Positions 1-10,031 are shown, counted from the first letter of the stretch. The stretch: 60,166 nt of DNA from an uncultured Burkholderiales bacterium (GCA_937873395.1 CALMYH010000079.1:1-60166), one strand, 5' to 3'. The notes: a model not told the origin generated them from the letters alone. Numbers and translations are program-made.

Positions 1-63
1 TGGCAGCAGATCAAGGGCCCCGGCCCCGCCTACCTTCAACCCGTTGCGGCCGCTGGAGCCTGA
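1..63 (+). CDS. fliS: C-terminal end of flagellar chaperone FliS (partial)
   Basis: An open frame enters from the window edge and stops with TGA at 61-63, leaving 20 codons that begin W-Q-Q-I-K-G and end in an alanine-rich tail. FliS is the cytoplasmic export chaperone for flagellin and is normally encoded just before fliT, which starts 2 bases after this stop. The identity is inferred mainly from that position; the visible tail is too short to carry a diagnostic motif. Confidence 0.55.
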   Translation, partial: WQQIKGPGPAYLQPVAAAGA

Positions 64-65
64 TC

Positions 66-362
66 ATGGAGCACACCTTGCTGGACTACTACAAGGCGAT
101 CGAGAACGCGAGCCAGAAGATGCTGGCCGCCGCACAGGCCGAGAACTGGGACCAGGTGGTCCGGCTGGAGGGTGCCTGCGCGGTGCTGATCGCCCAGTTG
201 CGGGCCAAGAGCCGCACCGACCAGCTGGCACCGGCCGAGCGCAAGGAAAAGGCGCAGATCATGCAGCGCATCCTGCGCACCGACGCCGAGATCCGCTGCC
301 TGGCCGAACCCTGGCTGAACGACCTGGAACAGCTGATGGACAACAAGGGGAACGTGCACTGA
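66..362 (+). CDS. fliT: Flagellar protein FliT
   Basis: This encodes a 98-residue, helix-rich, highly charged cytoplasmic protein beginning M-E-H-T-L-L-D-Y-Y. Size, composition and position directly after the fliS end fit FliT, the export chaperone for the filament cap protein FliD, which in enterobacteria also dampens FlhDC. The start is 2 bases after the preceding stop, so the genes are probably translationally coupled. FliT is poorly conserved, so the call leans on synteny as well as sequence character. It converges on fliE, which lies on the other strand. Confidence 0.75.
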   Translation: MEHTLLDYYKAIENASQKMLAAAQAENWDQVVRLEGACAVLIAQLRAKSRTDQLAPAERKEKAQIMQRILRTDAEIRCLAEPWLNDLEQLMDNKGNVH

Positions 363-386
363 GCGCGCGGCGGGCGTCGCCTGCGC

Positions 387-707
387 TCAGACCGACATGT
401 TCATGATGTCGGTGTAGGCCTGCACCATGCGGTTGCGCACGTGCAGGGTGGCCTGGAACCCGATCTGGGCCTTCTGCATGGCCAGCATGGTTTCTTCCAG
501 GCTGACGTTCGGGTTGCCCAGTTGCACCTGGGTCTGCAAGCGCGAGGCCTCGTTCTGGGCCTTGCTGACCTCCTTGAGGGCGGTCTTGAAATTGTCGGCA
601 AAGCCGGTGCCGACACCGCCCACGGCACCCGAAGCCGTCGGGCGCTTGAATCCCAGGCCCGAGGCCTGCAGGGCCTGGCTGGTGAGGGGGCTGATTCGGT
701 TGTCCAT
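387..707 (-). CDS. fliE: Flagellar hook-basal body protein FliE
   Basis: This encodes 106 residues. The C-terminal half carries the FliE signature (S-L-E-E-T-M-L-A-M-Q-K-A, then F-Q-A-T-L-H-V-R-N-R-M-V-Q-A-Y-T-D-I-M-N-M), ending in the usual short M-S-V tail. FliE joins the MS ring to the proximal rod and is an early type III export substrate. The start at 707 is preferred over far-upstream starts because it gives the usual family length and sits next to a GAAGGA ribosome-binding site on the minus strand. The gene is divergent from fliF; the roughly 190 bases between them must hold both promoters. I looked there for sigma-54 and sigma-28 elements and found none that is convincing. Confidence 0.93.
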   Translation of the reverse strand: MDNRISPLTSQALQASGLGFKRPTASGAVGGVGTGFADNFKTALKEVSKAQNEASRLQTQVQLGNPNVSLEETMLAMQKAQIGFQATLHVRNRMVQAYTDIMNMSV

Positions 708-894
708 GGGGTCGTCCTTCCACACAGGGCAGATGGCTCCGATGCTAGGGTGTCGGTGCTTCCGGCGCACCGGGAATAAGGGGCCAAAGCCCGGCCTTTT
801 CACGGCAATGCCGGGGGGGTGAGGGCCGAATAATCGATCGCAACAGGGGCAGCCGCCCGCCACCCGATCCGATTGCCGACCCACCTCCGCCGCC

Positions 895-2571
895 ATGAGC
901 ACCACCGTTGCCGAAATGGATGTCCAGCCCACGCGCAGCAACCCGCTGGCCGAGGGCCTCGCCCGTCTGGATGGGACACAGAAGATCAAGCTGGGGCTGG
1001 GCGTGCTGGCCCTGCTGGCGCTGGCGTTGGCCCTGTTCTTCATGGGGCGCCAGTCCGACTGGCGCGTGCTGTACGCCAACCTGGGCGACCGAGACGGCGG
1101 CGCCATCGTGGCCCAGCTTTCGCAGATGAACGTGCCCTACCGGCACGCCGAGGGGGGCCAGGCCATTCTGGTGCCGGCCGACAAGGTGCACGACACGCGC
1201 CTGCGCCTGGCGTCACAGGGCCTGCCGCGCGGCTCGGTGACCGGCTTCGAGCTGATGGAGGCCAACCGATTCGGCATGACGCAGTTCCAGGAACGCCTGA
1301 CCTTCCAGCGCGGCCTCGAAGGCGAGCTGACCCGCTCCATCCAGTCACTGTCGTCGGTGCAGAGCGCCCGTGTGCACCTGGCGCTGCCGAACCAGAACGG
1401 GTTCTTCCGCGAGCAGCAGAAACCGTCGGCCTCGGTGCTGGTCTCGCTGTTTCCGGGTCGCACGCTGGACCGGGCCCAGATCGCCGGCATCGTTCACCTG
1501 GTGGCCTCCAGCGTGCCGGAAATGAACCCGAAGGCGGTCAGTGTGGTGGACGACGCCGGCAACCTGCTCTCGGGCAGTCCCGAGGGCCAGAACCAGGGCG
1601 CCGACCTGCAGAAGCTGCAGTACGTGCAGCAGATCGAGCAGCTGCACACCCGCCGCATCCTGGACATGCTGGAGCCGCTGGTGGGCAAGGGCAACGTCAA
1701 GGCCCAGGTGACCGCCCAGGTGGACTTCTCCATGGTCGAGTCCACCTCCGAGCAGCACCGGCCCAACCAGGGTGGCGAGCCGGGCACGGTGCGCAGCCAG
1801 CAGGTGGTGGAGGACAGCAGTGGCGGCAGCGCACAGCCGACCGGCGTGCCGGGGGCCATCACCAACCAGCCGCCCGGCGCCACCGGCGCTCCCATCAATG
1901 GCGAAGCGGCGCCGCTGGGTGCGGCAGGCAACGGCGAGCGATCGGGCAACATGCGCCGCGAATCGGTCATCAACTATGAGGTCGATCGCACGGTGAAGGT
2001 GGTGCGCGAGGCCACCGGCACGGTGCGTCGCCTGAGCGCGGCCGTGGTCATCAACCATGTGACCCGCACCGACCGCAACGGCCGCGAGACCACCACCCCG
2101 ATCCCGCCCGAGCAGCTGGAGCAGATGACGGCGCTGGTGCGCGAGACCATCGGTTTTGACCGGGAGCGCGGAGACTCGGTGAACCTGGTCAACGCCGCCT
2201 TCTCTGCGGTGCCCGAGGCAGCGGCCGAACCGGCGGTGTGGTGGCAGGACGCCCAGGTCCAGGATCTGGCTGCGCGTCTGGCCTGGCCCGCCGGCCTGCT
2301 GGCCATGGGCTTGCTGATCCTGCTGGGCCTGGTGCGGCCGGCCATCAAGACCATGCAGGCGCCAGCGGCCCTGCCCGAACCGGTCGTCCCGCAGCTGAAC
2401 GCGGTGCTGGACGACACCCCCGAACGCCCGGGCCTGCCGATGCCGGCCAAAGACGCCGCCGACGACCCGGACCACCACCGCCTGACCGAGGCACGCCGGC
2501 TGGCGCTGGAAAACCCGGCCGCCGTGGCCAACATCGTCAAGAGCTGGGTCAACGGTGAAGCACCGGCCTGA
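895..2571 (+). CDS. fliF: Flagellar MS-ring protein FliF
   Basis: This 558-residue protein has a first membrane segment at about residues 33-50, a large periplasmic ring-building region, a proline/glycine/alanine-rich disordered stretch near 290-350, and a second membrane segment at about 462-482. The C-terminal tail (L-T-E-A-R-R-L-A-L-E-N-P then V-A-N-I-V-K-S-W) is the FliG-binding segment. It forms the MS ring in the inner membrane, the platform on which rotor and export apparatus assemble. It is the first gene of the fliFGHIJK run. Length is typical. Confidence 0.97.
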   Translation: MSTTVAEMDVQPTRSNPLAEGLARLDGTQKIKLGLGVLALLALALALFFMGRQSDWRVLYANLGDRDGGAIVAQLSQMNVPYRHAEGGQAILVPADKVHDTRLRLASQGLPRGSVTGFELMEANRFGMTQFQERLTFQRGLEGELTRSIQSLSSVQSARVHLALPNQNGFFREQQKPSASVLVSLFPGRTLDRAQIAGIVHLVASSVPEMNPKAVSVVDDAGNLLSGSPEGQNQGADLQKLQYVQQIEQLHTRRILDMLEPLVGKGNVKAQVTAQVDFSMVESTSEQHRPNQGGEPGTVRSQQVVEDSSGGSAQPTGVPGAITNQPPGATGAPINGEAAPLGAAGNGERSGNMRRESVINYEVDRTVKVVREATGTVRRLSAAVVINHVTRTDRNGRETTTPIPPEQLEQMTALVRETIGFDRERGDSVNLVNAAFSAVPEAAAEPAVWWQDAQVQDLAARLAWPAGLLAMGLLILLGLVRPAIKTMQAPAALPEPVVPQLNAVLDDTPERPGLPMPAKDAADDPDHHRLTEARRLALENPAAVANIVKSWVNGEAPA

Positions 2572-2602
2572 GTCCTGATCCCAACGCACGGAAAGAAGTC
2601 CC

Positions 2603-3601
2603 ATGGAAGACGACGGACTGAACGACGCGGCCATCTTCCTCATGTCGCTGGGCGAGGAGGAGGCGGCCGAGGTGTTCAAGCACCTCTCGCCCAAGGAGGT
2701 GCAGAAGCTGGGCGAAACCATCGCCCGCACCCGAGCGGTCTCGAACGAGCGCGTCACCCAGGTGATGACAAAATTCACCGACGCGGCCGCCTCGCAGCGC
2801 CTGCTGGTGTCGGACACCGACAACTACGTTCGCTCGGTGCTCAAGCGCGCGCTGGGCGACGACAAGGCCTCACTGCTGATCGACCGCATCCTGCAGGGCG
2901 GCGATGTGTCGGGCATCGAGAGCCTGAAGTGGATGGACCCGCTGTCGATTGCCGAACTGCTGCGCAACGAACACCCGCAGATCGTGGCGGCGATTCTGGT
3001 GCACCTGGAGTTCGACCAGACCGCCGGCGTGCTGAAGAATTTCACCGAACGCACCCGCAACGAGGTGATGCTGCGCATCGCCACGCTCGAGGGCATTCAG
3101 CCCACCGCCCTGAAGGACCTCAACGAGGTGCTCTACAAGGTGCTGGCCGGCGGCGACAAGATCCGCAAGACATCGATGGGCGGCGTCAAGACCTCCGCCG
3201 AGATCATCAACCTGCTGGGCACCCAGCTGGAGGCTTCGGTGCTGGACTCCATCCGTGACCATGACCCGGACCTGGCGCAGAAGATCATGGACAAGATGTT
3301 CATCTTCGAAGACCTGCTCAAGCTCGACGGCAAGTCGGTACAACTCATCCTCAAGGAGGTGTCGACCGACATGCTGGTGGTGGCGCTCAAGGGCGCCAGC
3401 ACCGAACTGCGCAACCTGGTGCTGTCCAACATGTCCTCGCGGGCGGCCGAGGGTCTGCGCGAAGACCTGGAGTCGCGCGGCCCGATGCGCCTGTCCGAGG
3501 TCGAAGCCCAGCAGAAGGAAATCCTCAAGGTGGTGCGGCGCCTGGCCGACGAAGGCCAGATCGTGATCGGCGGCGGAGGCGAGGATGAAAGTCTCGTCTA
3601 A
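2603..3601 (+). CDS. fliG: Flagellar motor switch protein FliG
   Basis: This 332-residue rotor protein carries the conserved E-H-P-Q motif at about residues 123-126 and, towards the C terminus, the charged torque helix region. FliG sits on the FliF tail and transmits stator force; with FliM and FliN it forms the C ring that CheY-P acts on. It starts 31 bases after fliF, with a GGAAAGAAG ribosome-binding site. Its last 17 bases overlap the start of fliH. Length and domains are normal. Confidence 0.97.
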   Translation: MEDDGLNDAAIFLMSLGEEEAAEVFKHLSPKEVQKLGETIARTRAVSNERVTQVMTKFTDAAASQRLLVSDTDNYVRSVLKRALGDDKASLLIDRILQGGDVSGIESLKWMDPLSIAELLRNEHPQIVAAILVHLEFDQTAGVLKNFTERTRNEVMLRIATLEGIQPTALKDLNEVLYKVLAGGDKIRKTSMGGVKTSAEIINLLGTQLEASVLDSIRDHDPDLAQKIMDKMFIFEDLLKLDGKSVQLILKEVSTDMLVVALKGASTELRNLVLSNMSSRAAEGLREDLESRGPMRLSEVEAQQKEILKVVRRLADEGQIVIGGGGEDESLV

Positions 3602-4286
3602 GTCGGGCCCCTACACCCGCTTTGTGCCGCGGGAAGAGATCGACGGCGTGTCGGCCTGGCATTTTTCGTCCATGGACGACAGCGAGGCGGTTCCGGCCGA
3701 ACCGGTGGTGGAAGCGGCCGCGGTCGACGAACAGCCTGCGGTGCAGGAGCTGCTGCAGAAGGCCTACGCGGACGGATTCGCGCACGGGCACGAAGCCGGC
3801 AGCCAGGAGACCCGGGATGCCCTGGAAGCACCGCTGCGCCAGACCATGGAAGACACCGCCCAGCGCATGGCGCAGTTGCTGCATGACACCCGGGATCAGC
3901 TCACCCGCAGCGAGGACATGATCGCACGGCAATTGCTGGAGCTGGCCTGCGACCTGGCCCGCCAGGTGGTGCGCCAGGAGCTGCATCACGGCGCCGACTC
4001 GCTCAGGACCGTCATCTCCGAAGCCGTGGCCCAGCTGGTGGACGACGGTCTGCCCGCCACCGTGCGCCTGAACCCGGAAGACCTGTCGCGGCTGCAGCAG
4101 CACCTGCAGGACAAGGCTGGCAGCGGACTGCCCGAACTGGTCGCCGACCCGGCGGTTTCGCCCGGCGGCTGCATCGTCAGCTCACCCAGCACCACGGTCG
4201 ATGCATCGATCGAGAAGCGGTGGGCCCGCGCGATCGGCAATCTGGGCCTGGAAAACCCCTGGAACCCGGAGAACGCCGATGTCTGA
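3585..4286 (+). CDS. fliH: Flagellar assembly protein FliH
   Basis: This encodes 233 residues that begin [10 protein letters not shown] and contain the FliH/YscL-type helical region with [13 protein letters not shown]. The C-terminal half ([19 protein letters not shown]) matches the domain that binds the FliI ATPase. It is a peripheral regulator of the export ATPase, thought to tether FliI to the C ring. It overlaps fliG by 17 bases and fliI by 8 bases, which indicates coupled translation. Confidence 0.93.
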   Translation: MKVSSKSGPYTRFVPREEIDGVSAWHFSSMDDSEAVPAEPVVEAAAVDEQPAVQELLQKAYADGFAHGHEAGSQETRDALEAPLRQTMEDTAQRMAQLLHDTRDQLTRSEDMIARQLLELACDLARQVVRQELHHGADSLRTVISEAVAQLVDDGLPATVRLNPEDLSRLQQHLQDKAGSGLPELVADPAVSPGGCIVSSPSTTVDASIEKRWARAIGNLGLENPWNPENADV

Positions 4287-5757
4287 TCCGCTGCTGGCAG
4301 ACCCCGGTCGCTGGAGCCGCTTCATGGACGACCTGCGCGACAACGCCCGGGTGCACACGCCCATGGAGGTCAGCGGTACCCTCACGCGCCTGGCCGGACT
4401 GGTGCTCGAGGCCGTCGGCCTGAAGGTGCCGGTCGGCTCCCAGTGCCTGATCGCCAACGGCGAGAAGGAACCCGTGCTCGCCGAGGTGGTGGGTTTCTCC
4501 AGCGACCGTGCGTACCTCATGCCGGCCGGGGACACGCACGGCCTGTCCAGCGGCGCCACGGTGACGCCCCTGGCGCCCTACCGGCCGGTCCCCCGGCTGG
4601 GTGTGCACAACCGGGCGCCCTCGGCGGCGGACCGGGGTTTGCTGCGCCTGCCCCTGGGCAAAGGGCTGCTCGGCCGGGTGGTGGACTCCCACGGACGGCC
4701 GCTCGATCATCTGGGGCCGATTGCCGATGTGGAAGCCTTGCCGATGGAACGCGCGCCCCTGAACGCCATGGACCGCGACCCGGTTCGGGAGCCACTGGAC
4801 ACCGGGGTGCGCGCGATCAATGCCCTGCTGACGGTCGGCCGCGGCCAGCGCATCGGGCTGTTCGCCGGCTCGGGGGTGGGCAAGAGCGTCCTCTTGGGCA
4901 TGATGGCCCGCTACACCCGCGCCGACGTGATCGTGGTCGGTCTCATTGGCGAGCGCGGCCGCGAAGTCAAGGAATTCATCGAGGACATCCTGGGCGGAGA
5001 GGGTCGGCGGCGCTCGGTGGTGGTGGCGGCCCCGGCCGACGCGCCACCGCTGGTGCGCATGCAGGGCGCGGCCTACGCCACCGCCATCGCCGAGCGTTTC
5101 CGCGACGACGGCCTGCACGTGCTGCTGCTGATGGACTCGCTCACCCGCTACGCCATGGCCCAGCGCGAAATCGCCCTGGCCATCGGCGAACCGCCGGCCA
5201 CCAAGGGCTACCCGCCTTCGTGCTTTGCCAAGCTGCCGCAGCTGGTGGAGCGCAGCGGCAACGGTCTCAATGGCGTCGGCTCCATCACCGCTTTCTACAC
5301 CGTGCTGTCCGAAGGCGACGACCAGCAGGACCCGATCGCCGATGCGGCGCGCGCCATCCTGGACGGGCACATCGTGCTCTCGCGCAGCCTGGCCGAATCG
5401 GGCCACTACCCGGCCATCGACATCGAGGCCTCGGCATCCCGGGTGATGCACAACGTGGCCAGCACCGGACACCTGGATCTGGCCCGGCGCTTTCGCAGCC
5501 TGTACTCGCGCTACATGAAGAGCCGGGACCTGATCCAGCTGGGCGCCTATGCCCACGGCAGCGACCCGGAGACCGACCGCGCCATCCTGCTGTATCCGGC
5601 GCTGCAGGCCTTTCTGGCCCAAGGCATGCACGAGGCGGCCGGCCTCCCCGAAAGTCTCCATGCGCTCGCGGCCACCCTCCAGGAGGGCCCGGGCAGCTCG
5701 ACCAGACGCGGACCCGGCAGCCATGGGCGCAAGGCCGATGAAGGAGCGGTGGCATGA
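4279..5757 (+). CDS. fliI: Flagellum-specific ATPase FliI
   Basis: This 492-residue F1-beta-like export ATPase has a Walker A motif G-S-G-V-G-K-S at residues 197-203, Walker B ([13 protein letters not shown]) and the family block [11 protein letters not shown]. It powers unfolding and delivery of flagellar export substrates. The ATG at 4279 was chosen because it overlaps the end of fliH and gives the usual N terminus; further upstream codons in frame read as fliH in another frame. The C-terminal 30 or so residues extend past the usual end and are low complexity. It ends in an ATGA overlap with fliJ. Confidence 0.96.
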   Translation: MSDPLLADPGRWSRFMDDLRDNARVHTPMEVSGTLTRLAGLVLEAVGLKVPVGSQCLIANGEKEPVLAEVVGFSSDRAYLMPAGDTHGLSSGATVTPLAPYRPVPRLGVHNRAPSAADRGLLRLPLGKGLLGRVVDSHGRPLDHLGPIADVEALPMERAPLNAMDRDPVREPLDTGVRAINALLTVGRGQRIGLFAGSGVGKSVLLGMMARYTRADVIVVGLIGERGREVKEFIEDILGGEGRRRSVVVAAPADAPPLVRMQGAAYATAIAERFRDDGLHVLLLMDSLTRYAMAQREIALAIGEPPATKGYPPSCFAKLPQLVERSGNGLNGVGSITAFYTVLSEGDDQQDPIADAARAILDGHIVLSRSLAESGHYPAIDIEASASRVMHNVASTGHLDLARRFRSLYSRYMKSRDLIQLGAYAHGSDPETDRAILLYPALQAFLAQGMHEAAGLPESLHALAATLQEGPGSSTRRGPGSHGRKADEGAVA

Positions 5758-6230
5758 AGAGGATCGAGACCCTGAACAAGGTGGTCGAGCTGGCCGAGCA
5801 GCGGCGCGACGAGGCGCTGGCGGCCCTGGGCCGCCTGGAGCGCGAGATGCAGCAGGCCCGACAGCAGATGGACCAGCTGGAAGCCTATGCCAGCGAAGCG
5901 CAGCAGCGCTGGAGCGCCCGCCGCGGCAGCACGGTCGACCCGGCGGTGCTCGGGCACCACCGCCAGTTCATGCAGAAGATCGAGCATGCCATCGGGTTTC
6001 AGCGCAGTGTGCTGGCCAGCCGGCAGAACCAGATCGAGCAGCAGCAGGCCCAGGTGCACTCGGCCGAGCGCGACCTGGCCGGCCTGCGGCGCTACACCGA
6101 ACGACAGCAGCAGCTGCTGGTCAGCCTGGCCCTGCGGCAGGAACAGAAACAGACCGACGAGATGGCCATGGTCGTCTATCTCAGGCAACGCCAGATCGAG
6201 GCGGCCCGCAACGGAGGCATTTCCCAATGA
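5754..6230 (+). CDS. fliJ: Flagellar export chaperone FliJ
   Basis: This encodes 158 residues with almost continuous coiled-coil character ([23 protein letters not shown]), as expected for FliJ, the gamma-subunit-like stalk of the export ATPase. It begins in the stop codon of fliI (ATGA) and its own stop overlaps the fliK start. Sequence identity among FliJ proteins is low, so the call uses coiled-coil form, length and operon position together. Confidence 0.92.
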   Translation: MKRIETLNKVVELAEQRRDEALAALGRLEREMQQARQQMDQLEAYASEAQQRWSARRGSTVDPAVLGHHRQFMQKIEHAIGFQRSVLASRQNQIEQQQAQVHSAERDLAGLRRYTERQQQLLVSLALRQEQKQTDEMAMVVYLRQRQIEAARNGGISQ

Positions 6231-7540
6231 GCACAACGGCCCACGCCGCGCAGACAAGCGCCCCCCCGGCCCAGACCACCCCAAACCGGCAGGCAGCGTC
6301 CCAGCGACGTGCAGACACGTCGGGCACGGACGCGCCCGAGCCGTTCGCCCATCTGCTCGGGCTGCTGGCGGACACGCGGGTGGAGGCAGCGCAGGCAGCG
6401 CCCCCATCCGAGCCAGAACCCGAACCGGTTTCCGCCGTTTTGCTAGAACTGGCGCAGGACACCGGCCGGATGGACGGCTCCCGGGCAGGCCTGGGCGCCG
6501 ACGGATCGGACGCCGATGCAGACCTCAGGACTTTCGGGCGCATCCACCCGGGCCTGGACAACCGGGCCGGACTGTCGACCGGGGCCGGCCAGGCACCGGA
6601 AGGGGCAGCAGCGGACATCGTCGCAGCCGCGGACCGGTCCGGCCTGCCGAACGAGGCGAACGGCTCGACGCCAGCCGAATCAGGGACGGCCCAGCCGGCG
6701 CTGCCAGCGCAGGGCCTGGCGGCTCGGCTTCGCCCGGGCACGGCGATGGCCAGGCCGACCGACCGGCCGACCACCCTCATGCTGCAAGGCCGGGACACGG
6801 TCAACTGGGGAGGAGCAGGCTCGGCACGCATGCCCGCCGACGTGGCTCCGGGTCCGTTGCCTGCCGGCTCGACCAGCCGCAGCACGGTCACCCTGGACCA
6901 GCGGTTCTCCCTGGCACGCGGCACCGAGCGGGGCGCCGCATCGCAACCCGAGAGCCAGGCGGGCATGGCCCTCGCCGCCTCCGCCTCCGCCCCCGCCTCC
7001 GCCGGCGGTCAGTCGTCTTCCGGCCATGGGGGTGCGGGCGGTGGCGACAGCCTGGGACAGACGGCCGGCGCGGACACGGCCACAGCGGACGAGCCGGCCG
7101 AGGGCGCCGATCTGCCGTTCGACCTTGAAACGGCCGAAGCTCCGCAGGAACAGGAATTGCGGGGCTGGACTGCGGCCAGCCTGCGCCAGGCCAGCGTGCG
7201 TGTCGGTCAGGGCAGCGAGCAGGCGATCGACATCGACATCAGTCTGCAAGGCAAAGAGGTGAGCATCGACTTCCGCACCGACAACGCCGAAGCGAGGGGC
7301 ACCCTGCAGTCACAGGCGGGCCAGGCCCTGTCGCAGATGCTCGAACGCAGCGGCATGCAACTGGGGGGGCTGTCGGTGGGTGGGCAGGCCACCGGCGATC
7401 GCAGCGGTTCCGGCGAACCGGCCGCCACCGTGCGCCGCGCCGATGCCTCGTCGTCGGCCAAGCCCGCCGAAGCCCAGCCACAAGGCCTGGCAAGGGCCGC
7501 CGGCGGCGGTGGCAGGTCTTCGCTGGACCTTTTCGTCTGA
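6227..7540 (+). CDS. fliK: Flagellar hook-length control protein FliK
   Basis: This 437-residue protein has a long alanine/glycine/proline-rich, probably disordered N-terminal region (residues 1 to about 310) and a compact C-terminal FliK domain from about residue 320 (V-R-V-G-Q-G-S-E-Q-A-I-D-I-D-I-S-L then G-K-E-V-S-I-D-F-R-T). FliK measures hook length and switches FlhB export specificity. The start is the ATG overlapping the fliJ stop. The protein ends S-S-L-D-L-F-V, close to the end of CheD and the CheZ-like protein in this window. It is the last gene of the fliF-K run; 133 bases separate it from fliL. Confidence 0.93.
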   Translation: MSTTAHAAQTSAPPAQTTPNRQAASQRRADTSGTDAPEPFAHLLGLLADTRVEAAQAAPPSEPEPEPVSAVLLELAQDTGRMDGSRAGLGADGSDADADLRTFGRIHPGLDNRAGLSTGAGQAPEGAAADIVAAADRSGLPNEANGSTPAESGTAQPALPAQGLAARLRPGTAMARPTDRPTTLMLQGRDTVNWGGAGSARMPADVAPGPLPAGSTSRSTVTLDQRFSLARGTERGAASQPESQAGMALAASASAPASAGGQSSSGHGGAGGGDSLGQTAGADTATADEPAEGADLPFDLETAEAPQEQELRGWTAASLRQASVRVGQGSEQAIDIDISLQGKEVSIDFRTDNAEARGTLQSQAGQALSQMLERSGMQLGGLSVGGQATGDRSGSGEPAATVRRADASSSAKPAEAQPQGLARAAGGGGRSSLDLFV

Positions 7541-7673
7541 AGGCGGTAAGCGGGGGATTTCAGGTCCTTTTCGGCCGAATGACCTCGGGGTCGGCATCCA
7601 ATAATGACCCCAGTCCCAACGCCACATGGCGTCCCCGGCGCGGTCCCCAGGACCGCCCAGACTGGAGTCCGAC

Positions 7674-8237
7674 ATGACCGCTGCCGCCACCGCCAACACC
7701 AACGCTGCCGCTGAAAAACCCAAGAGCAAGAAGCTGCTGTTCATCATCCTGGGCGTGGTGCTGGTGGCCCTGATCGGTGCCGGAGCCGCGCTGTTCATCC
7801 TGATGAAGAACACCGCCGAGGACGAGGATGATCTGGACGAGGCAACCCCCGCATCGCAGACCCAGTCGCGACCCAGGACCCCACCGGCCTTCCTGCCGCT
7901 GGAAAACATGGTGGTCAACCTGGCCGATCCGGGAGGCAACCGCTTTGTTCAGGTCGGCATCACCCTGCAGCTGCAGGACGCCAAGACCGGCGAGGACATG
8001 AAGACCTACATGCCCAGCATCCGCTCGGCCATCCTGATGCTGATCTCCCAGCAGACCTCCGACGAGGTGCTGCAGCTGGAAGGCAAGAACCGGCTGTCGA
8101 AGAACATCATCCGGGAGATCTCCGAAATCATGGGTTACGAATACGAGGACGAAGAGAGCGAACGCAGCAACCGCCGCCGCCGCGCACCGCCGAATCCGAT
8201 CCAGGCCGTGCTCTTTTCCAGCTTCATCGTGCAGTGA
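7674..8237 (+). CDS. fliL: Flagellar basal body-associated protein FliL
   Basis: This 187-residue protein has one N-terminal membrane segment (about residues 20-40, L-L-F-I-I-L-G-V-V-L-V-A-L-I-G), an acidic linker, and a stomatin-like periplasmic domain with F-L-P-L-E-N-M-V-V-N-L-A-D-P-G-G. FliL surrounds stator units and supports torque. The ATG at 7674 is preferred over one 48 bases upstream because it gives the usual short cytoplasmic tail. It opens the fliLMNOPQR run, which probably has its own promoter in the 133-base gap after fliK. Confidence 0.93.
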   Translation: MTAAATANTNAAAEKPKSKKLLFIILGVVLVALIGAGAALFILMKNTAEDEDDLDEATPASQTQSRPRTPPAFLPLENMVVNLADPGGNRFVQVGITLQLQDAKTGEDMKTYMPSIRSAILMLISQQTSDEVLQLEGKNRLSKNIIREISEIMGYEYEDEESERSNRRRRAPPNPIQAVLFSSFIVQ

Positions 8238-8253
8238 GACACGGGGAGTCACC

Positions 8254-9258
8254 ATGTCCGATTCGCTGCTGTCACAAGACGAGATCGACGCCCTGCTTGA
8301 GGGCGTCACCGGAGAGAGCCAGAAGCTGGCCAAGGAAGAGGTGCCGGTCGGTGCCATCCGTGACTACAACCTGGCCAGCCAGGAACGGATCGTGCGCGGG
8401 CGCATGCCGACCATGGAGGTCGTCAACGAACGCTTCTCGCGCAACCTGCGACTGGGGCTGTTCAACTTCATCCGCCGCAGCCCGGAAATCTCCGTCGGTG
8501 CGGTCCAGGTGCAGAAGTACAACGCCTTCCTGCGCGAGCTCGTGGTGCCGACCAACTTCAACATCATGGCGATCCGCCCGCTGCGCGGCAATGGCCTGGT
8601 GGTGTGTGAACCCACCCTGCTGTTCGGCGTGATCGACAGCCTGTTCGGTGGCAACGGCAAGTTCCACACCCGCATCGAAGGCCGTGACTTCTCTGCCACC
8701 GAGCAGCGGGTGATCTCTCGCCTGGTCGATGTCGTTGCCGAGGAATACAAGAAAGCCTGGGTCGGTGTCTACCCGCTGGAGCTGGTCTACCAGCGCTCCG
8801 AGATGCAGCCGCAGTTTGCGACCATCGCCACGCCCAGCGAGATCGTGGTTTCCACCAGCTTCACGCTCGAAATCGGCGACATCACCGGCTCGCTGCACAT
8901 CTGCATACCCTACGCCACGCTGGAACCGATCCGCGACGTGCTGTATTCGAGCGTGCAGGGCGACGCCATCGAAGTCGACCGCCGCTGGATCAAGGTGCTC
9001 AGCCACGAGATCCAGGCTGCAGAACTGACCATGGTGGCCGAGCTGGCCCGCACCGACGCCACGGTCGAGCAACTGCTGGCCATGCAGGTGGGCGACTTCA
9101 TCGAACTCGACCGCCACCCGACGATCCAGGCCCACATCGAAGGGGTCCCGGTCTTCGAGTGCCAGTACGGCACCCACAAGGGCAAATACGCCCTTCGCGT
9201 CCAGCGCAGCCTGCGCGGCTCCGACATGAACTGGCTGGGAGAAAGCTATGTCAACTGA
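8254..9258 (+). CDS. fliM: Flagellar motor switch protein FliM
   Basis: This 334-residue protein has the N-terminal CheY-P docking peptide (L-L-S-Q-D-E-I-D-A-L-L-E-G), a CheC/CheX-like middle domain and a C-terminal SpoA domain that pairs with FliN. Phosphorylated CheY from the che operon in this window binds the N-terminal peptide to reverse rotation. A GGGGAG ribosome-binding site lies upstream. Its last 11 bases overlap fliN. Confidence 0.97.
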   Translation: MSDSLLSQDEIDALLEGVTGESQKLAKEEVPVGAIRDYNLASQERIVRGRMPTMEVVNERFSRNLRLGLFNFIRRSPEISVGAVQVQKYNAFLRELVVPTNFNIMAIRPLRGNGLVVCEPTLLFGVIDSLFGGNGKFHTRIEGRDFSATEQRVISRLVDVVAEEYKKAWVGVYPLELVYQRSEMQPQFATIATPSEIVVSTSFTLEIGDITGSLHICIPYATLEPIRDVLYSSVQGDAIEVDRRWIKVLSHEIQAAELTMVAELARTDATVEQLLAMQVGDFIELDRHPTIQAHIEGVPVFECQYGTHKGKYALRVQRSLRGSDMNWLGESYVN

Positions 9259-9664
9259 AGAAATGAACCAGAACGCCATCGCCGACGACTGGGCCCAGGC
9301 GCTGGAGGAACAGGCGCGGGTCGAACAGGCCGACGGCGCTCCGGCCTTCGACAGCAACGACACACCGGCCGAAGCCCGGCCGCCGGGTGGCAACAGCATG
9401 CAGGACATCCAGATGGTGCTGGACATCCCGATCCAGCTGTCGGTCGAGCTCGGTCGCACCAAGGTGCCGATCAAGCACATCCTGCAACTGGCCCAGGGTT
9501 CGATCGTCGAACTCGATGCCCTGGCCGGCGAACCGATGGACGTGCTGGTCAACGGCTACCTGATCGCCCAGGGCGAGGTGGTGGTGGTGAACGAGAAGTT
9601 CGGCATCCGCCTGACCGACATCGTGACCCCGTCCGAACGCATGCGCCGGGTCAGCCGCGGCTGA
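9248..9664 (+). CDS. fliN: Flagellar motor switch protein FliN
   Basis: This 138-residue protein has a variable acidic N-terminal third and a C-terminal SpoA domain (M-V-L-D-I-P-I-Q-L-S-V-E-L-G-R-T, then Q-G-S-I-V-E-L-D-A-L-A-G-E-P-M-D-V-L-V-N-G). It forms the base of the C ring and docks FliH. It starts inside the end of fliM, which supports stoichiometric coupled synthesis. All expected motifs are present. Confidence 0.96.
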   Translation: MSTEEMNQNAIADDWAQALEEQARVEQADGAPAFDSNDTPAEARPPGGNSMQDIQMVLDIPIQLSVELGRTKVPIKHILQLAQGSIVELDALAGEPMDVLVNGYLIAQGEVVVVNEKFGIRLTDIVTPSERMRRVSRG

Positions 9665-9674
9665 AGCTCCCGCC

Positions 9675-10031
9675 ATGGACACGCTCCAGAACGCCCTCCC
9701 GGCCCTCGGCCTGCTGCTGATCATGGTCGTCATGGCGATCGTGCTCAAGCGCATGCGCCACCACCTGCCCCGGGTCAGCGGCCAGGAAGGCCCGCCCCTG
9801 CGCGTGCTGTCCTCGGTCTCCCTGGGACCGCAGCACCGCATGGTGACGGTCCAGGTAGGCGAAGGACATGACGCGGTCTGCCTTCTGGTGGGCGTGGCGC
9901 CGGGTGCCATGCACACGCTGCACAGCCTGCCGACCCCCGCTGCCGGTCTGCAGGCTCCCGCGGCATCGGCCCCGCCCGGATTTGCTGCCCGCCTGGCGCA
10001 GCTGACCAAGGTGCGCCATGACCCTTCGTGA
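9675..10031 (+). CDS. fliO: Flagellar biosynthesis protein FliO
   Basis: This 118-residue protein has one membrane helix near the N terminus (about residues 8-25, [15 protein letters not shown]) and a cytoplasmic domain with [21 protein letters not shown], the FliO pattern. FliO stabilises FliP during assembly of the export gate. Its stop overlaps the fliP start by 14 bases. Confidence 0.92.
   Translation: MDTLQNALPALGLLLIMVVMAIVLKRMRHHLPRVSGQEGPPLRVLSSVSLGPQHRMVTVQVGEGHDAVCLLVGVAPGAMHTLHSLPTPAAGLQAPAASAPPGFAARLAQLTKVRHDPS

Noticed and set aside
708-894. Sigma-28 or sigma-54 promoter between fliE and fliF (GGCCGAATAA near 825)
   Set aside because: The -10-like string has an extra base and no matching -35 at N11; no TGGCAC-N5-TTGC either. 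A similar GGCCGAATGA before fliL is equally unsupported.
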